Assembly: GCA_028683635.1 (NCBI GenBank)
Contig: JAQUHL010000023.1
Span: forward strand, 1 to 11,660
Direction: 5' to 3'
Source: Candidatus Cloacimonadota bacterium
GTDB lineage: Bacteria; Cloacimonadota; Cloacimonadia; Cloacimonadales; Cloacimonadaceae
DNA: 11,660 nt
Shown here: positions 1 through 5,836 of the stretch, in pieces
Numbering within the stretch: the first letter of the stretch is position 1
Layout of the letters: the number at the start of each line of letters is the position of its first letter
The notes under the pieces: generated by a model
What the model saw: the letters and a program-made list of their open reading frames with translations, nothing else
Database searches by the model: none
Told to the model about the DNA's origin: nothing
Program-made: the position numbers and the translations under genes

Positions 1-178
1 AGAATTTATAAGCGAAGACCGAACAACCCACTGGAGCTACGCCGGTCATAACATTATTCAGTTCCAGCTCGTCAATAGCTTCTGCTATCAATCTATGTGC
101 GACACCGTGCATACAGCCTGGGCAATAGTTAAAGCCAAGCTTGGTAAGTGCTTTTGGACGCTGTGCTATAATTTCCAT
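1..178 (-). CDS. 2-oxoacid:ferredoxin oxidoreductase, beta (TPP-binding) subunit, N-terminal part
   Basis: Only the first 59 residues are inside the window; the gene continues past the left edge. Translating the minus strand from the ATG at 178 gives MEIIAQRPKALTKLGFNYCP followed by GCMHG and, later, GVAPVGCSVFAYKF. The Y-C-P-G-C-x-H-G motif (Cys19, Cys22) and the G-C at Cys52 are the hallmarks of the beta subunit of VOR/KOR/PFOR enzymes. In that family these cysteines ligate a [4Fe-4S] cluster next to the thiamine diphosphate site. A GGGAGGAACAG ribosome-binding stretch separates it by 11 bases from the stop of the alpha gene, so the two are in one operon. The substrate (branched-chain 2-oxoacid, 2-oxoglutarate or another 2-oxoacid) cannot be settled from this fragment. 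A gamma subunit may follow outside the window. Confidence 0.9.
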   Translation of the reverse strand, partial: MEIIAQRPKALTKLGFNYCPGCMHGVAHRLIAEAIDELELNNVMTGVAPVGCSVFAYKF

Positions 179-189
179 CTGTTCCTCCC

Positions 190-1269
190 TCAAAAACAAG
201 CTTCAAGTTTTTCTTTTATCTCTGCCGGAGTGAAAACTATTCCACCTACCTTGCCCCAGAAATCTACTGGGACCTTTCCTTCCACGGCAATTTTCACATC
301 ATCAAGCATTTGTCCGGTATTGAGTTCGAAGACATAGACTTTCTTAACTTTTTTCCCAATCGCATTTGCAACCACAGAATAGGGATAGGGCCAAACGGTG
401 ATGGGTCTGATCAAACCAATGCTCTTGCCTTCTGCCTTCAGTTCATTAATGGCAGATTTCACAATTCTAGAAGCCGTTCCCCAGGCTACGCAAAGAACTT
501 CATTATCATCACTGATGTTGTAAGATTCATAGCGAATCTCATTCTTTTCGATCTCAGCATACTTTTTGTATAAGTTGTTCACATGTTTTTCAAGAACCGC
601 AGGATCGATTTCCAGGGAGTTTATTTCATGATGATGGCGTCTGTCTCCATCTTCATTGGGACAGATGCACCATGAATTATGTTGCTTGCCCAATTCAGCT
701 ATTTCTTCATCAGTTTTGGCAGGTTTGAACTCGACAGGTTCCATCATCTGACCAAGCATACCATCCGAGAGAATCATCACCGGATTTCGGTATTTATCTG
801 CCAGATCAAAGGCTTCGGAAGCCATATCCGCAAATTCCTGAACCGTGCTGGGGGCCAGAACGATCAGCCTGTAATCCCCATGACCTCCACCTTTCGTGGC
901 TTGGAAGTAATCTCCCTGGGCTGGCTGGATATCTCCCAACCCGGGGCCGCCACGCTGCACATTGACTATCACTGCCGGAAGCTGAGCACCGGCGATATAA
1001 GATATTCCTTCCATTTTCAACGATACTCCCGGGGAAGAGGATGAAGTCATTACCCGTTTCCCGCATCCAGCAGCACCATAAACCATATTTATGGCAGATA
1101 CTTCGCTTTCTGCCTGGAGAAAGGTGCCATTTACTTTGGGCATCATCTTGGCCATATACTCGATCAATTCACTTTGAGGAGTGATCGGATAGGCAAAATA
1201 GAGGCGACATCCTGATCTGATGGCAGCTTCTGCTACTGCTTCATTTCCTTTCATCAATATTTTTGCCAT
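190..1269 (-). CDS. vorB: 2-oxoacid:ferredoxin oxidoreductase, alpha subunit (VorB/KorA type)
   Basis: Encodes 359 residues, the usual size for stand-alone alpha subunits. With the beta and ferredoxin subunits it oxidatively decarboxylates a 2-oxoacid to acyl-CoA, passing electrons to ferredoxin in the cytoplasm. Visible motifs are YPITPQSE (27-34), the QAESE stretch (52-56), the glycine/serine segment G-x-x-V-M-T-S-S-S-S-P-G (about 70-81) and the highly conserved NVQRGGPGLGDIQPAQGDYF (103-122), followed by KGGGHGDYR. The C-terminal half carries the second pyrimidine-binding-fold domain (from about 255: CVAWGTASRIV). The reading frame also has a GTG at 1281, but the ATG at 1269 is preferred because a GAGGTG ribosome-binding site sits just before it and the GTG would be part of that site. 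The stop of the ferredoxin gene lies 9 bases upstream. The sequence style best fits 3-methyl-2-oxobutanoate (branched-chain) enzymes; 2-oxoglutarate is the main alternative. Confidence 0.9.
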   Translation of the reverse strand: MAKILMKGNEAVAEAAIRSGCRLYFAYPITPQSELIEYMAKMMPKVNGTFLQAESEVSAINMVYGAAGCGKRVMTSSSSPGVSLKMEGISYIAGAQLPAVIVNVQRGGPGLGDIQPAQGDYFQATKGGGHGDYRLIVLAPSTVQEFADMASEAFDLADKYRNPVMILSDGMLGQMMEPVEFKPAKTDEEIAELGKQHNSWCICPNEDGDRRHHHEINSLEIDPAVLEKHVNNLYKKYAEIEKNEIRYESYNISDDNEVLCVAWGTASRIVKSAINELKAEGKSIGLIRPITVWPYPYSVVANAIGKKVKKVYVFELNTGQMLDDVKIAVEGKVPVDFWGKVGGIVFTPAEIKEKLEACF

Positions 1270-1277
1270 ATCGCACC

Positions 1278-1481
1278 TCACTTCTCAATCTTAATTGCTA
1301 CATCAGGGCAGGTAGTGTAGCACATTTTACAGGCTATGCAAGAATCCTGGTCAAAACACTCGGCATAATGGTAGCCTTTGCTGTTGATATCTTCGGAAAA
1401 GCGGATGATTTTCTTCGGACAGGCAACAATGCAAAGCCCACAACCTTTACAGTAATTGGGATCAACCGTCATTTTGGGCAT
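1278..1481 (-). CDS. 2-oxoacid:ferredoxin oxidoreductase, ferredoxin-like delta subunit (2x[4Fe-4S])
   Basis: This 67-residue protein is a dicluster ferredoxin. The first cluster motif is C11-x2-C14-x2-C17-x3-C21-P and the second is C48-x2-C51-x2-C54-x3-C58-P. It is the electron-transfer subunit that carries electrons out of the alpha/beta pair toward free ferredoxin. AAGGAG lies 7 bases before the ATG at 1481, which fixes the start. It is the first gene of the cluster: the alpha gene begins 9 bases after its stop and the beta gene follows. The delta-alpha-beta order without an upstream gamma subunit is typical of VOR/KOR clusters in anaerobes. A generic ferredoxin is possible in principle, but the tight spacing argues for a dedicated subunit. 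Confidence 0.9.
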   Translation of the reverse strand: MPKMTVDPNYCKGCGLCIVACPKKIIRFSEDINSKGYHYAECFDQDSCIACKMCYTTCPDVAIKIEK

Positions 1482-1544
1482 GGTTGGACTCCTTGTTCTT
1501 TTGATTTTTTCCTAAGAAAGATAGCGAAGAAAGGAGGGCAAATC

Positions 1545-1550
1545 TGTCAA
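1545..1550 (-). promoter_or_regulatory. Candidate -35 box of the oxidoreductase operon
   Basis: The minus strand reads TTGACA 64 bases upstream of the ferredoxin start codon, an exact match to the sigma-70 -35 consensus. No good -10 box lies 16-18 bases downstream (the best is CGCTAT), so the call is tentative. Perfect TTGACA boxes also occur upstream of pckA and the acyl-CoA dehydrogenase, each also without a good -10 match. Confidence 0.25.
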
Positions 1551-1587
1551 ACACTTTCTGCCATTTTTTCAATACATCATATTTATC

Positions 1588-1656
1588 CTCCTGCTTCACA
1601 GGAGATTATCCTATCTGTAAGACCATTGAATAATGGGTTGTAGGGCGAAGCCCTAC
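1588..1656. repeat. Cluster of three short inverted repeats
   Basis: Three hairpins lie within 69 bases: CTCCTG/CAGGAG with a 5-base loop (1588-1604), CCATT/AATGG with a 4-base loop (1623-1636) and GTAGGGC/GCCCTAC with a GAA loop (1640-1656). None is followed by a proper T-tract on either strand, so they do not look like simple terminators. They could form a structured leader of the oxidoreductase mRNA if transcription starts upstream of them, or be degenerate dispersed palindromes. The middle hairpin has a near copy at 5771-5787. Confidence 0.4.
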
Positions 1657-1782
1657 TCCTTTTGGGGTGGTGGGCGGGAATAGATTTACAGAGCTAAGCC
1701 TCACAACCAGCACAATTGGAAGTCTGTATTTCGATAAACCGTGATGTGCAACGGTCTTTCTGTATTGTGGATGAATTACAAT

Positions 1783-1819
1783 AAAAAAAGGCAGGATAAC
1801 CACAAGTGACTATCCTGCC
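1783..1819 (-). terminator. Rho-independent terminator of the propeller-repeat gene
   Basis: On the minus strand a perfect 9-bp stem GGCAGGATA/TATCCTGCC encloses a 12-base loop and is followed directly by seven T residues. It begins 22 bases after the stop codon of the gene at 1841-2851, exactly where its terminator is expected. Confidence 0.88.
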
Positions 1820-1840
1820 GGGGAATACATGTAATTTAAC

Positions 1841-2851
1841 TTACCAGGGATTTACTCCAAAGATAGTTTTGTAATTTGCCACATACTTGGATGAGTCATA
1901 AAAGAACAATCCATAGCTGGGCTTGGGACTGAATTTCCCAGAAAGTATCACCGACCAGTTCTTGCGGAAGGTTGCTTGGGTCTGATTCAGCTTCTGCAGA
2001 TCACCCTTGGCGGTAATTCTGTAGAATTCAGCTTCTCCGGTCACAGGATCATACATGAAGACATCTCCATTTTTGCTTCCGGAACCAAAATCTCCGGTGA
2101 CGATATGCCGCCAGTTCTTTCGGAAGGAAGGATTGGATTTAACAAGAACGAGATCGAGTTTCTCATTCAGAGTATAGAACTCTCCCACACCAGCACTGGG
2201 ATCATAAAGGAAGAGGTCACCAATTCCGTCATTATTGAGGTTCACCTCCATAATGTTCTGCCAGTTTTTTCTGAATCCAGTGTATTTACGCAGAGAAGTA
2301 ACGTTTCCATCGGGTTTGAATTTCAAAATTTCAGCTTCGCCGGTAATGGGATCATAGAGGAACAGCTCATGGGTAAAATCCTTGTCCACATCTATGGCCA
2401 GGAAGGTCTTCCAGTTTTTACGCCAGCCGGTATCCCATTTCTTGATGAGAACAAGCTGTTTTTTTGTGATGTCAATATTGTATAACTCAGCGGCTCCCGC
2501 TACCGGATCATAAAACATCAACGCGTCCGTGCCAGTGGCTTTAAAATCAATCGGTATGATAGTGCGCCAGGTTTTACGGAATGATTTGTTGGCATACACC
2601 TGTTCAAGTTTGTTATTCTTGAAAATATAAGCTTCAGCTTCTCCAATGATGGGATCGTACATAAAGAAATCGTCGATCCCGTCGTTATTTAAATTAACTT
2701 TTACAAACATTGTCCAGTTATCCCGGAACGTGCTGTTTCTCATGAGATTAGTACTGTTTTTGCCCTGGAAGGTTTCATAAATTTCTCCAGTAGCGCTGAT
2801 CAGCAAAGTAGCTATGATCAGCATACTTGCAATAATGAAGTACTTCTTCAT
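1841..2851 (-). CDS. Secreted six-repeat (FG-GAP/VCBS-like) probable beta-propeller protein
   Basis: Encodes 336 residues. The N-terminus (MKKYFIIASMLIIATLLISA) is a clear signal peptide, so the product is exported. The rest is six tandem repeats of 49-52 residues that begin at residues 42, 91, 143, 193, 243 and 295. The unit is roughly F-R-K-N-W-x2-I, then a D/N-rich turn, D-L-F-L-Y-D-P-x-T-G-E-A-E-F-Y, and a short variable tail. Repeats 1 and 4 keep an N-x-N-N-D-G-x-x-D loop like the calcium loops of FG-GAP/VCBS modules; the others have lost it. Such units form beta-propeller blades and usually bind sugars, proteins or surfaces; no catalytic residues are recognisable. A GTG in frame at 2869 could extend the protein, but AAGGAGG sits 6-7 bases before the ATG at 2851, which decides the start. 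It is monocistronic, with its own terminator, and divergent from the sorting-domain protein at 3526. The exact role is unknown. Confidence 0.85.
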   Translation of the reverse strand: MKKYFIIASMLIIATLLISATGEIYETFQGKNSTNLMRNSTFRDNWTMFVKVNLNNDGIDDFFMYDPIIGEAEAYIFKNNKLEQVYANKSFRKTWRTIIPIDFKATGTDALMFYDPVAGAAELYNIDITKKQLVLIKKWDTGWRKNWKTFLAIDVDKDFTHELFLYDPITGEAEILKFKPDGNVTSLRKYTGFRKNWQNIMEVNLNNDGIGDLFLYDPSAGVGEFYTLNEKLDLVLVKSNPSFRKNWRHIVTGDFGSGSKNGDVFMYDPVTGEAEFYRITAKGDLQKLNQTQATFRKNWSVILSGKFSPKPSYGLFFYDSSKYVANYKTIFGVNPW

Positions 2852-2973
2852 TACATTCCTCCTTTTCACTTACAATGAAAATCATTTTTTCGATCTGTAA
2901 TCATAATACTCGAAATTCTTCGAATACCCATCAATTTTCTTTGCCTTCGATAGTTATCCTGGTTTGACTATCC

Positions 2974-2986
2974 ACACCTATGGTGT
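2974..2986. promoter_or_regulatory. Palindrome ACACC-TAT-GGTGT, possible operator
   Basis: Perfect 5-bp arms flank a TAT centre. Twelve of its 13 bases recur, in the same orientation, at 10632-10644 in the other divergent promoter region of the window. The size and symmetry fit a small dimeric regulator site, but no regulator is encoded here and the function is inferred only from position and recurrence. Confidence 0.35.
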
Positions 2987-3132
2987 TCAGAGATTGGGAC
3001 TTATGCGGATTATACCACCGCTTATGATTAAGGAAAGAATTGCCTGCTGAGTGTACAGAGTGTGCACCCGACTGATAGCAAAAATCTCCGTATTACCCCT
3101 GGAATCTACTCACCATCTTCTCTGTATCTACT

Positions 3133-3191
3133 CTATATCAAGCGTTAATTATGGTAGACTTGATATAGGCTTGATATAGACTTGATGAAGA
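3133..3191. repeat. Three 11-bp tandem repeats with an upstream inverted copy
   Basis: CTTGATATAGG (3159-3169), CTTGATATAGA (3170-3180) and CTTGATGAAGA (3181-3191) follow one another without gaps. Upstream, CTATATCAAGC (3133-3143) is an exact 11-bp inverted match to 3169-3179. The 11-base period places each unit on nearly the same face of the helix. Confidence 0.75.
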
Positions 3192-3233
3192 GTAGACTAC
3201 TGGGAAGAGACAGGGAAAAGAGGATGAACAACC

Positions 3234-3305
3234 AAGCAGGTATTGGTAGCTATTGGTATTGGAGAGCAGGTACAAAGCAGGTATAAGCAGGTATGATGGA
3301 GGTAT
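3234..3305. repeat. Degenerate array of AAGCAGGTAT units
   Basis: AAGCAGGTAT occurs exactly at 3234-3243, 3275-3284 and 3285-3294. Near copies are at 3265-3273 (ending in C) and 3295-3305 (GATGGAGGTAT). TATTGGTA is also duplicated at 3241-3248 and 3251-3258. The last units are directly adjacent with a 10-11 base period. This looks like slippage-expanded or helically phased DNA upstream of the large secreted-protein gene. Confidence 0.7.
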
Positions 3306-3449
3306 GAGCACAGACAATACACCAGCGGAAAGCAGTAATAATAAACAAAGCAAAACTCACTATTGACAAAAATGCACGAATTCAGATGAGTGAGAAATCT
3401 GTCTGAAGGTGCAACCCAATCAGCTTTTCTGATGGTTTATATTTGCATT

Positions 3450-3477
3450 TTGGCAAAAAGGTTTTATTTTTTATATA
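3450..3477 (+). promoter_or_regulatory. Candidate promoter of the sorting-domain protein gene
   Basis: TTGGCA (3450-3455) is followed after 16 bases by TATATA (3472-3477), within a very AT-rich segment. It lies about 48 bases upstream of the start codon at 3526. The match is moderate and the AT-richness makes chance matches likely. Confidence 0.35.
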
Positions 3478-3525
3478 TGCGGACTTTCGAAATCAAGAAT
3501 AAAAAACCCAGTACAGGAGGTTCAA

Positions 3526-5658
3526 ATGAACAGGACACTTGTGATAGTGATTGCCCTAACGTTGTTAACGGGGGTCATTTTTGCCGAAACCATGACTCCC
3601 GGTCCCCAGAAAGCTACTCTGCCATCCCCTCCGGGAAGGATGATGCCCAGCTCAAGAGTAGCTCCGGAATTTACTTTTAGCGTTGCACCAACCCCTTTGA
3701 TTCATTCTTATTATGACTATATGGTGGGTGGGTACAACAGCTTCCCGCTTCGAAGAGTACCTGAAGCTTATGGTGGAGGTTCTTTTATTACTTTCATGGG
3801 TAAGAGAACTCCGACCGGTACCAGAAGACAATTCTGGGCCTATGTTGATAATAGTGGAACCATTCAAGGTTTGAACGAGATCACAAACGCAGTTAACAAT
3901 GAAGGCTTTGGAACTCTTGCAATTGACCCGTTGAGTGGAAAACCAATCTATCTTTGGCATGCAGTTCATCCGGGGGGGCAGGGAACCACTGAAAACGATG
4001 TCCAATATACTTCGGACGCTTTCCTGGATGGCATCCCCGGGCTGCTTAACGAAGTTGGAGTAGCAGTGGACAACCCAACGACCATTACAGCTCCCAACGG
4101 AACTACCACCACCGACAATGAATTCATCTGGCCCGGAGCAGTGGTCGGTCCCTCCCCGGTTGCCGGAAAAAGAAGAGTCTATGTCGAAACCCGCAATTCG
4201 ATTTCTCACACCCTCAATCCCAGTGGGAATATTCTCATAGCCATGGCCGATTTTGATGCGAATGATATTGAACTCGGTATTCCCTTCCAATGGACCTATA
4301 CCCAAATCCCTGAACTCGATAACTGGAATACGGATCAGGAAGCCTGGCGCAGACCTTTCAATGCGATGACCGTTGACCAATCCGGAAATGTATATTACGT
4401 TGGTTACCATGTAGGCCAGATCGATGAAGTGGATATCGATGAACCGGATCTGGATGTGTTCGTATGTGATAATTATGGCCAGGGAAACTGGAGAAGGTTG
4501 AGTATCTATAGCCATCTCTCCACCTGGAATCCCCTCGATTATTTCGAAATCGAGGCTGGTATTCCCTATGAAGATGATCAGTTATACTGGGGAGTTACCG
4601 GTTCCGGACACCTGAATGCGATTGTGGACAATTCAGGGAAAGTTCGCTTCCCTGCTCTTTGGGCTTTGATCAATACTGAAGGCACCTATTGGCCTGCTTT
4701 CCATTTTTTGAAAGAAGGTGTGTTCGATCCGAATTCGGAAGAGTTATCGATCAGGGAAATCTATCCTATTTCCGAAAATCCGGATGATTATTTCCAGCCC
4801 TGGGATCTTGAAGAGCCCTGGGGTGAGGTTGATGAGGTGGATGATGAGGGTTATCCTTTGATGGTAACAGACTGGCCCTTCCCCTATTGGGATGATACTG
4901 TTCACGAAAACGCCATGATCTTCCACTACAACGGAGTAAGATACAGCGGAGTCAACCAACAAGATATGATGGCATGTGTGTGGCAAAATTCCTACAGAGC
5001 CAGAATGATAAACAGTTTCCAGCTTACTGAGTATGAGGATTATTCAGACGTCCCCGAAATCTATATTTCGGTGTCCCCTGATAATGGCGGAACCTGGTCT
5101 GAACCGATAGTGATAAACAAACTTGATACGCCTGGTTTCACAGATATTAAACCAATGTGGGTGTATCCTGCAGACCAGATCAAGTATGTGAGTACAGTTG
5201 ACGGTCACAAGATAGGCCGTTTGGGATTGCTCTTTATGGATGACGTTACCTGGGGATCCAATGTTCAGCAACCACCCGTTCATACAAACAATGATGGCGG
5301 AAGGATCATGTACACCGAACTGGAGATTACATTTCCCCTCCCTGGTGGTGCCAGCGAAGATCCCATTCTGCCTCCTTCAACGGACAAGATGCTGAGCCAA
5401 AACTATCCCAACCCATTCAATCCAGAAACCACGATCAGCTTCACACTGCCAAACAGTGGAAAAGCCGAACTGAACATCTATAATGTCAAGGGACAATTGG
5501 TTAAGACCCTGATCTCGTCTGAGCTCAAATCCGGCAGCCACAGCGTTGTCTGGAACGGAACTGATGAGCTTGGTAATAATGTAGCCAGCGGAATGTATTT
5601 CTACCGCTTGAATGCCAATGGTCGCAGCGAAAGCAAAAAGATGCTTCTGATGAAATAG
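3526..5658 (+). CDS. Large secreted protein with FlgD-like/type IX-style C-terminal sorting domain
   Basis: Encodes 710 residues. AGGAGG five bases before the ATG supports the start, and residues 1-20 (MNRTLVIVIALTLLTGVIFA) form a signal peptide. The body (about 50-605) has alternating W/Y-rich and acidic stretches and shows one clear Asp-box, S-P-D-N-G-G-T-W at 517-524. This motif is typical of sialidase/BNR-type propellers; no sialidase active-site set is recognisable. After a proline-rich linker (about 606-620), residues 622-710 form the C-terminal domain: LSQNYPNPFNPETTISF, then N-I-Y-N-V-K-G-Q-L-V-K-T-L, V-W-N-G-T-D-E-L-G-N, S-G-M-Y-F-Y-R-L and the basic end KKMLLMK. That Ig-like tail is common in exported proteins of Cloacimonadota, Bacteroidota and relatives, where it targets cargo to the cell surface or outside. 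The substrate or ligand is unknown. A terminator follows, so the gene is monocistronic. Confidence 0.88.
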   Translation: MNRTLVIVIALTLLTGVIFAETMTPGPQKATLPSPPGRMMPSSRVAPEFTFSVAPTPLIHSYYDYMVGGYNSFPLRRVPEAYGGGSFITFMGKRTPTGTRRQFWAYVDNSGTIQGLNEITNAVNNEGFGTLAIDPLSGKPIYLWHAVHPGGQGTTENDVQYTSDAFLDGIPGLLNEVGVAVDNPTTITAPNGTTTTDNEFIWPGAVVGPSPVAGKRRVYVETRNSISHTLNPSGNILIAMADFDANDIELGIPFQWTYTQIPELDNWNTDQEAWRRPFNAMTVDQSGNVYYVGYHVGQIDEVDIDEPDLDVFVCDNYGQGNWRRLSIYSHLSTWNPLDYFEIEAGIPYEDDQLYWGVTGSGHLNAIVDNSGKVRFPALWALINTEGTYWPAFHFLKEGVFDPNSEELSIREIYPISENPDDYFQPWDLEEPWGEVDEVDDEGYPLMVTDWPFPYWDDTVHENAMIFHYNGVRYSGVNQQDMMACVWQNSYRARMINSFQLTEYEDYSDVPEIYISVSPDNGGTWSEPIVINKLDTPGFTDIKPMWVYPADQIKYVSTVDGHKIGRLGLLFMDDVTWGSNVQQPPVHTNNDGGRIMYTELEITFPLPGGASEDPILPPSTDKMLSQNYPNPFNPETTISFTLPNSGKAELNIYNVKGQLVKTLISSELKSGSHSVVWNGTDELGNNVASGMYFYRLNANGRSESKKMLLMK

Positions 5659-5680
5659 ACTCCATACCAAACATAAACTT

Positions 5681-5715
5681 AAAGCGGCTGAACTTGCAAG
5701 TTCAGCCGCTTTTCT
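5681..5715 (+). terminator. Perfect-palindrome terminator, possibly bidirectional
   Basis: AAAGCGGCTGAACTTG (5681-5696) is followed with no gap by its exact reverse complement (5697-5712), giving a long GC-rich stem with a tiny loop. A short T-run follows on the plus strand (TTTTCT). It starts 22 bases after the stop of the 3526-5658 gene. On the minus strand the exit is CTTTAAGTTT, so it may also stop transcripts coming from pckA, which converges on it. Confidence 0.8.
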
Positions 5716-5770
5716 AATGTCTGTAATATGGCTTTTAGCTCGAAATGATATAATCCATGCCAGCTCACCG

Positions 5771-5787
5771 CCCATTACTCAATGGGG
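5771..5787. repeat. Short palindrome CCCATT-ACTC-AATGGG, near copy of one at 1623-1637
   Basis: Six-base perfect arms surround a 4-base loop. The reverse strand of 1637-1623 reads CCCATTATTCAATGG, which differs only at one loop base. Both lie in gene-free DNA. It sits 50 bases beyond the pckA stop and has no T-tract, so it is not a standard terminator. Confidence 0.45.
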
Positions 5788-5836
5788 TTCTGCTCCATAC
5801 ACCGCTTAATTATGTCATTTCATAGTGGATATTGGA

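Larger units (their letters stand above)
1482..1840. other. Intergenic stretch upstream of the oxidoreductase operon
   Basis: No convincing gene is seen in these 359 bases. The half next to the ferredoxin gene is its 5' region: it contains a perfect TTGACA on the minus strand (1550-1545) and, further out, three short hairpins (1588-1656). The far end holds the terminator of the downstream-neighbour gene (1783-1819). A 65-codon minus-strand frame at 1606-1803 starts inside that terminator and shows no family signature, so it is not called. Confidence 0.6.
2852..3525. other. Divergent intergenic region rich in short repeats
   Basis: These 674 bases separate two divergently transcribed genes for exported proteins. 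No gene is supported. The side next to the propeller gene contains an AT-rich stretch with TATTAT on the minus strand (2908-2903) and a TCGAA/TTCGA inverted repeat (2910-2923). Next comes a palindrome at 2974-2986, then two blocks of short tandem repeats (3133-3191 and 3234-3305), then a plausible promoter for the downstream plus-strand gene. A minus-strand open frame at 3138-3353 is a product of the repeats and is rejected. Confidence 0.7.

Noticed and set aside
310..1044. Plus-strand open frames within the oxidoreductase alpha gene
   Set aside because: They are antisense shadows of a gene with clear family motifs on the minus strand.
1462..1599. Minus-strand frame of 45 codons from a GTG, overlapping the ferredoxin start by 20 bases
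   Set aside because: The translation (LKKWQKVFDRFALLSSLSFL) looks protein-like, but there is no ribosome-binding site before the GTG and no match that I know. It is kept only as a possible leader peptide.
1606..1803. Minus-strand open frame of 65 codons in the gene-free stretch left of the propeller gene
   Set aside because: It starts within the terminator stem of the upstream gene, runs through two hairpins and has no recognisable domain.
3133..3305. Possible CRISPR array or plasmid-type iterons
   Set aside because: The units are 10-11 bases, contiguous or irregularly spaced, with no uniform spacers, no cas genes and no replication initiator nearby.
3138..3353. Minus-strand open frame of 71 codons, leucine/serine-rich and resembling a hydrophobic peptide
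   Set aside because: It lies across the AAGCAGGTAT and CTTGATATAG repeats, so its composition comes from repeated DNA. It has no family motif and its start is inside the inverted repeat.
3652..4515. Long minus-strand open frame (287 codons) opposite the large secreted protein
   Set aside because: The plus-strand gene has a signal peptide, a ribosome-binding site and a sorting domain; the antisense frame has none of these.
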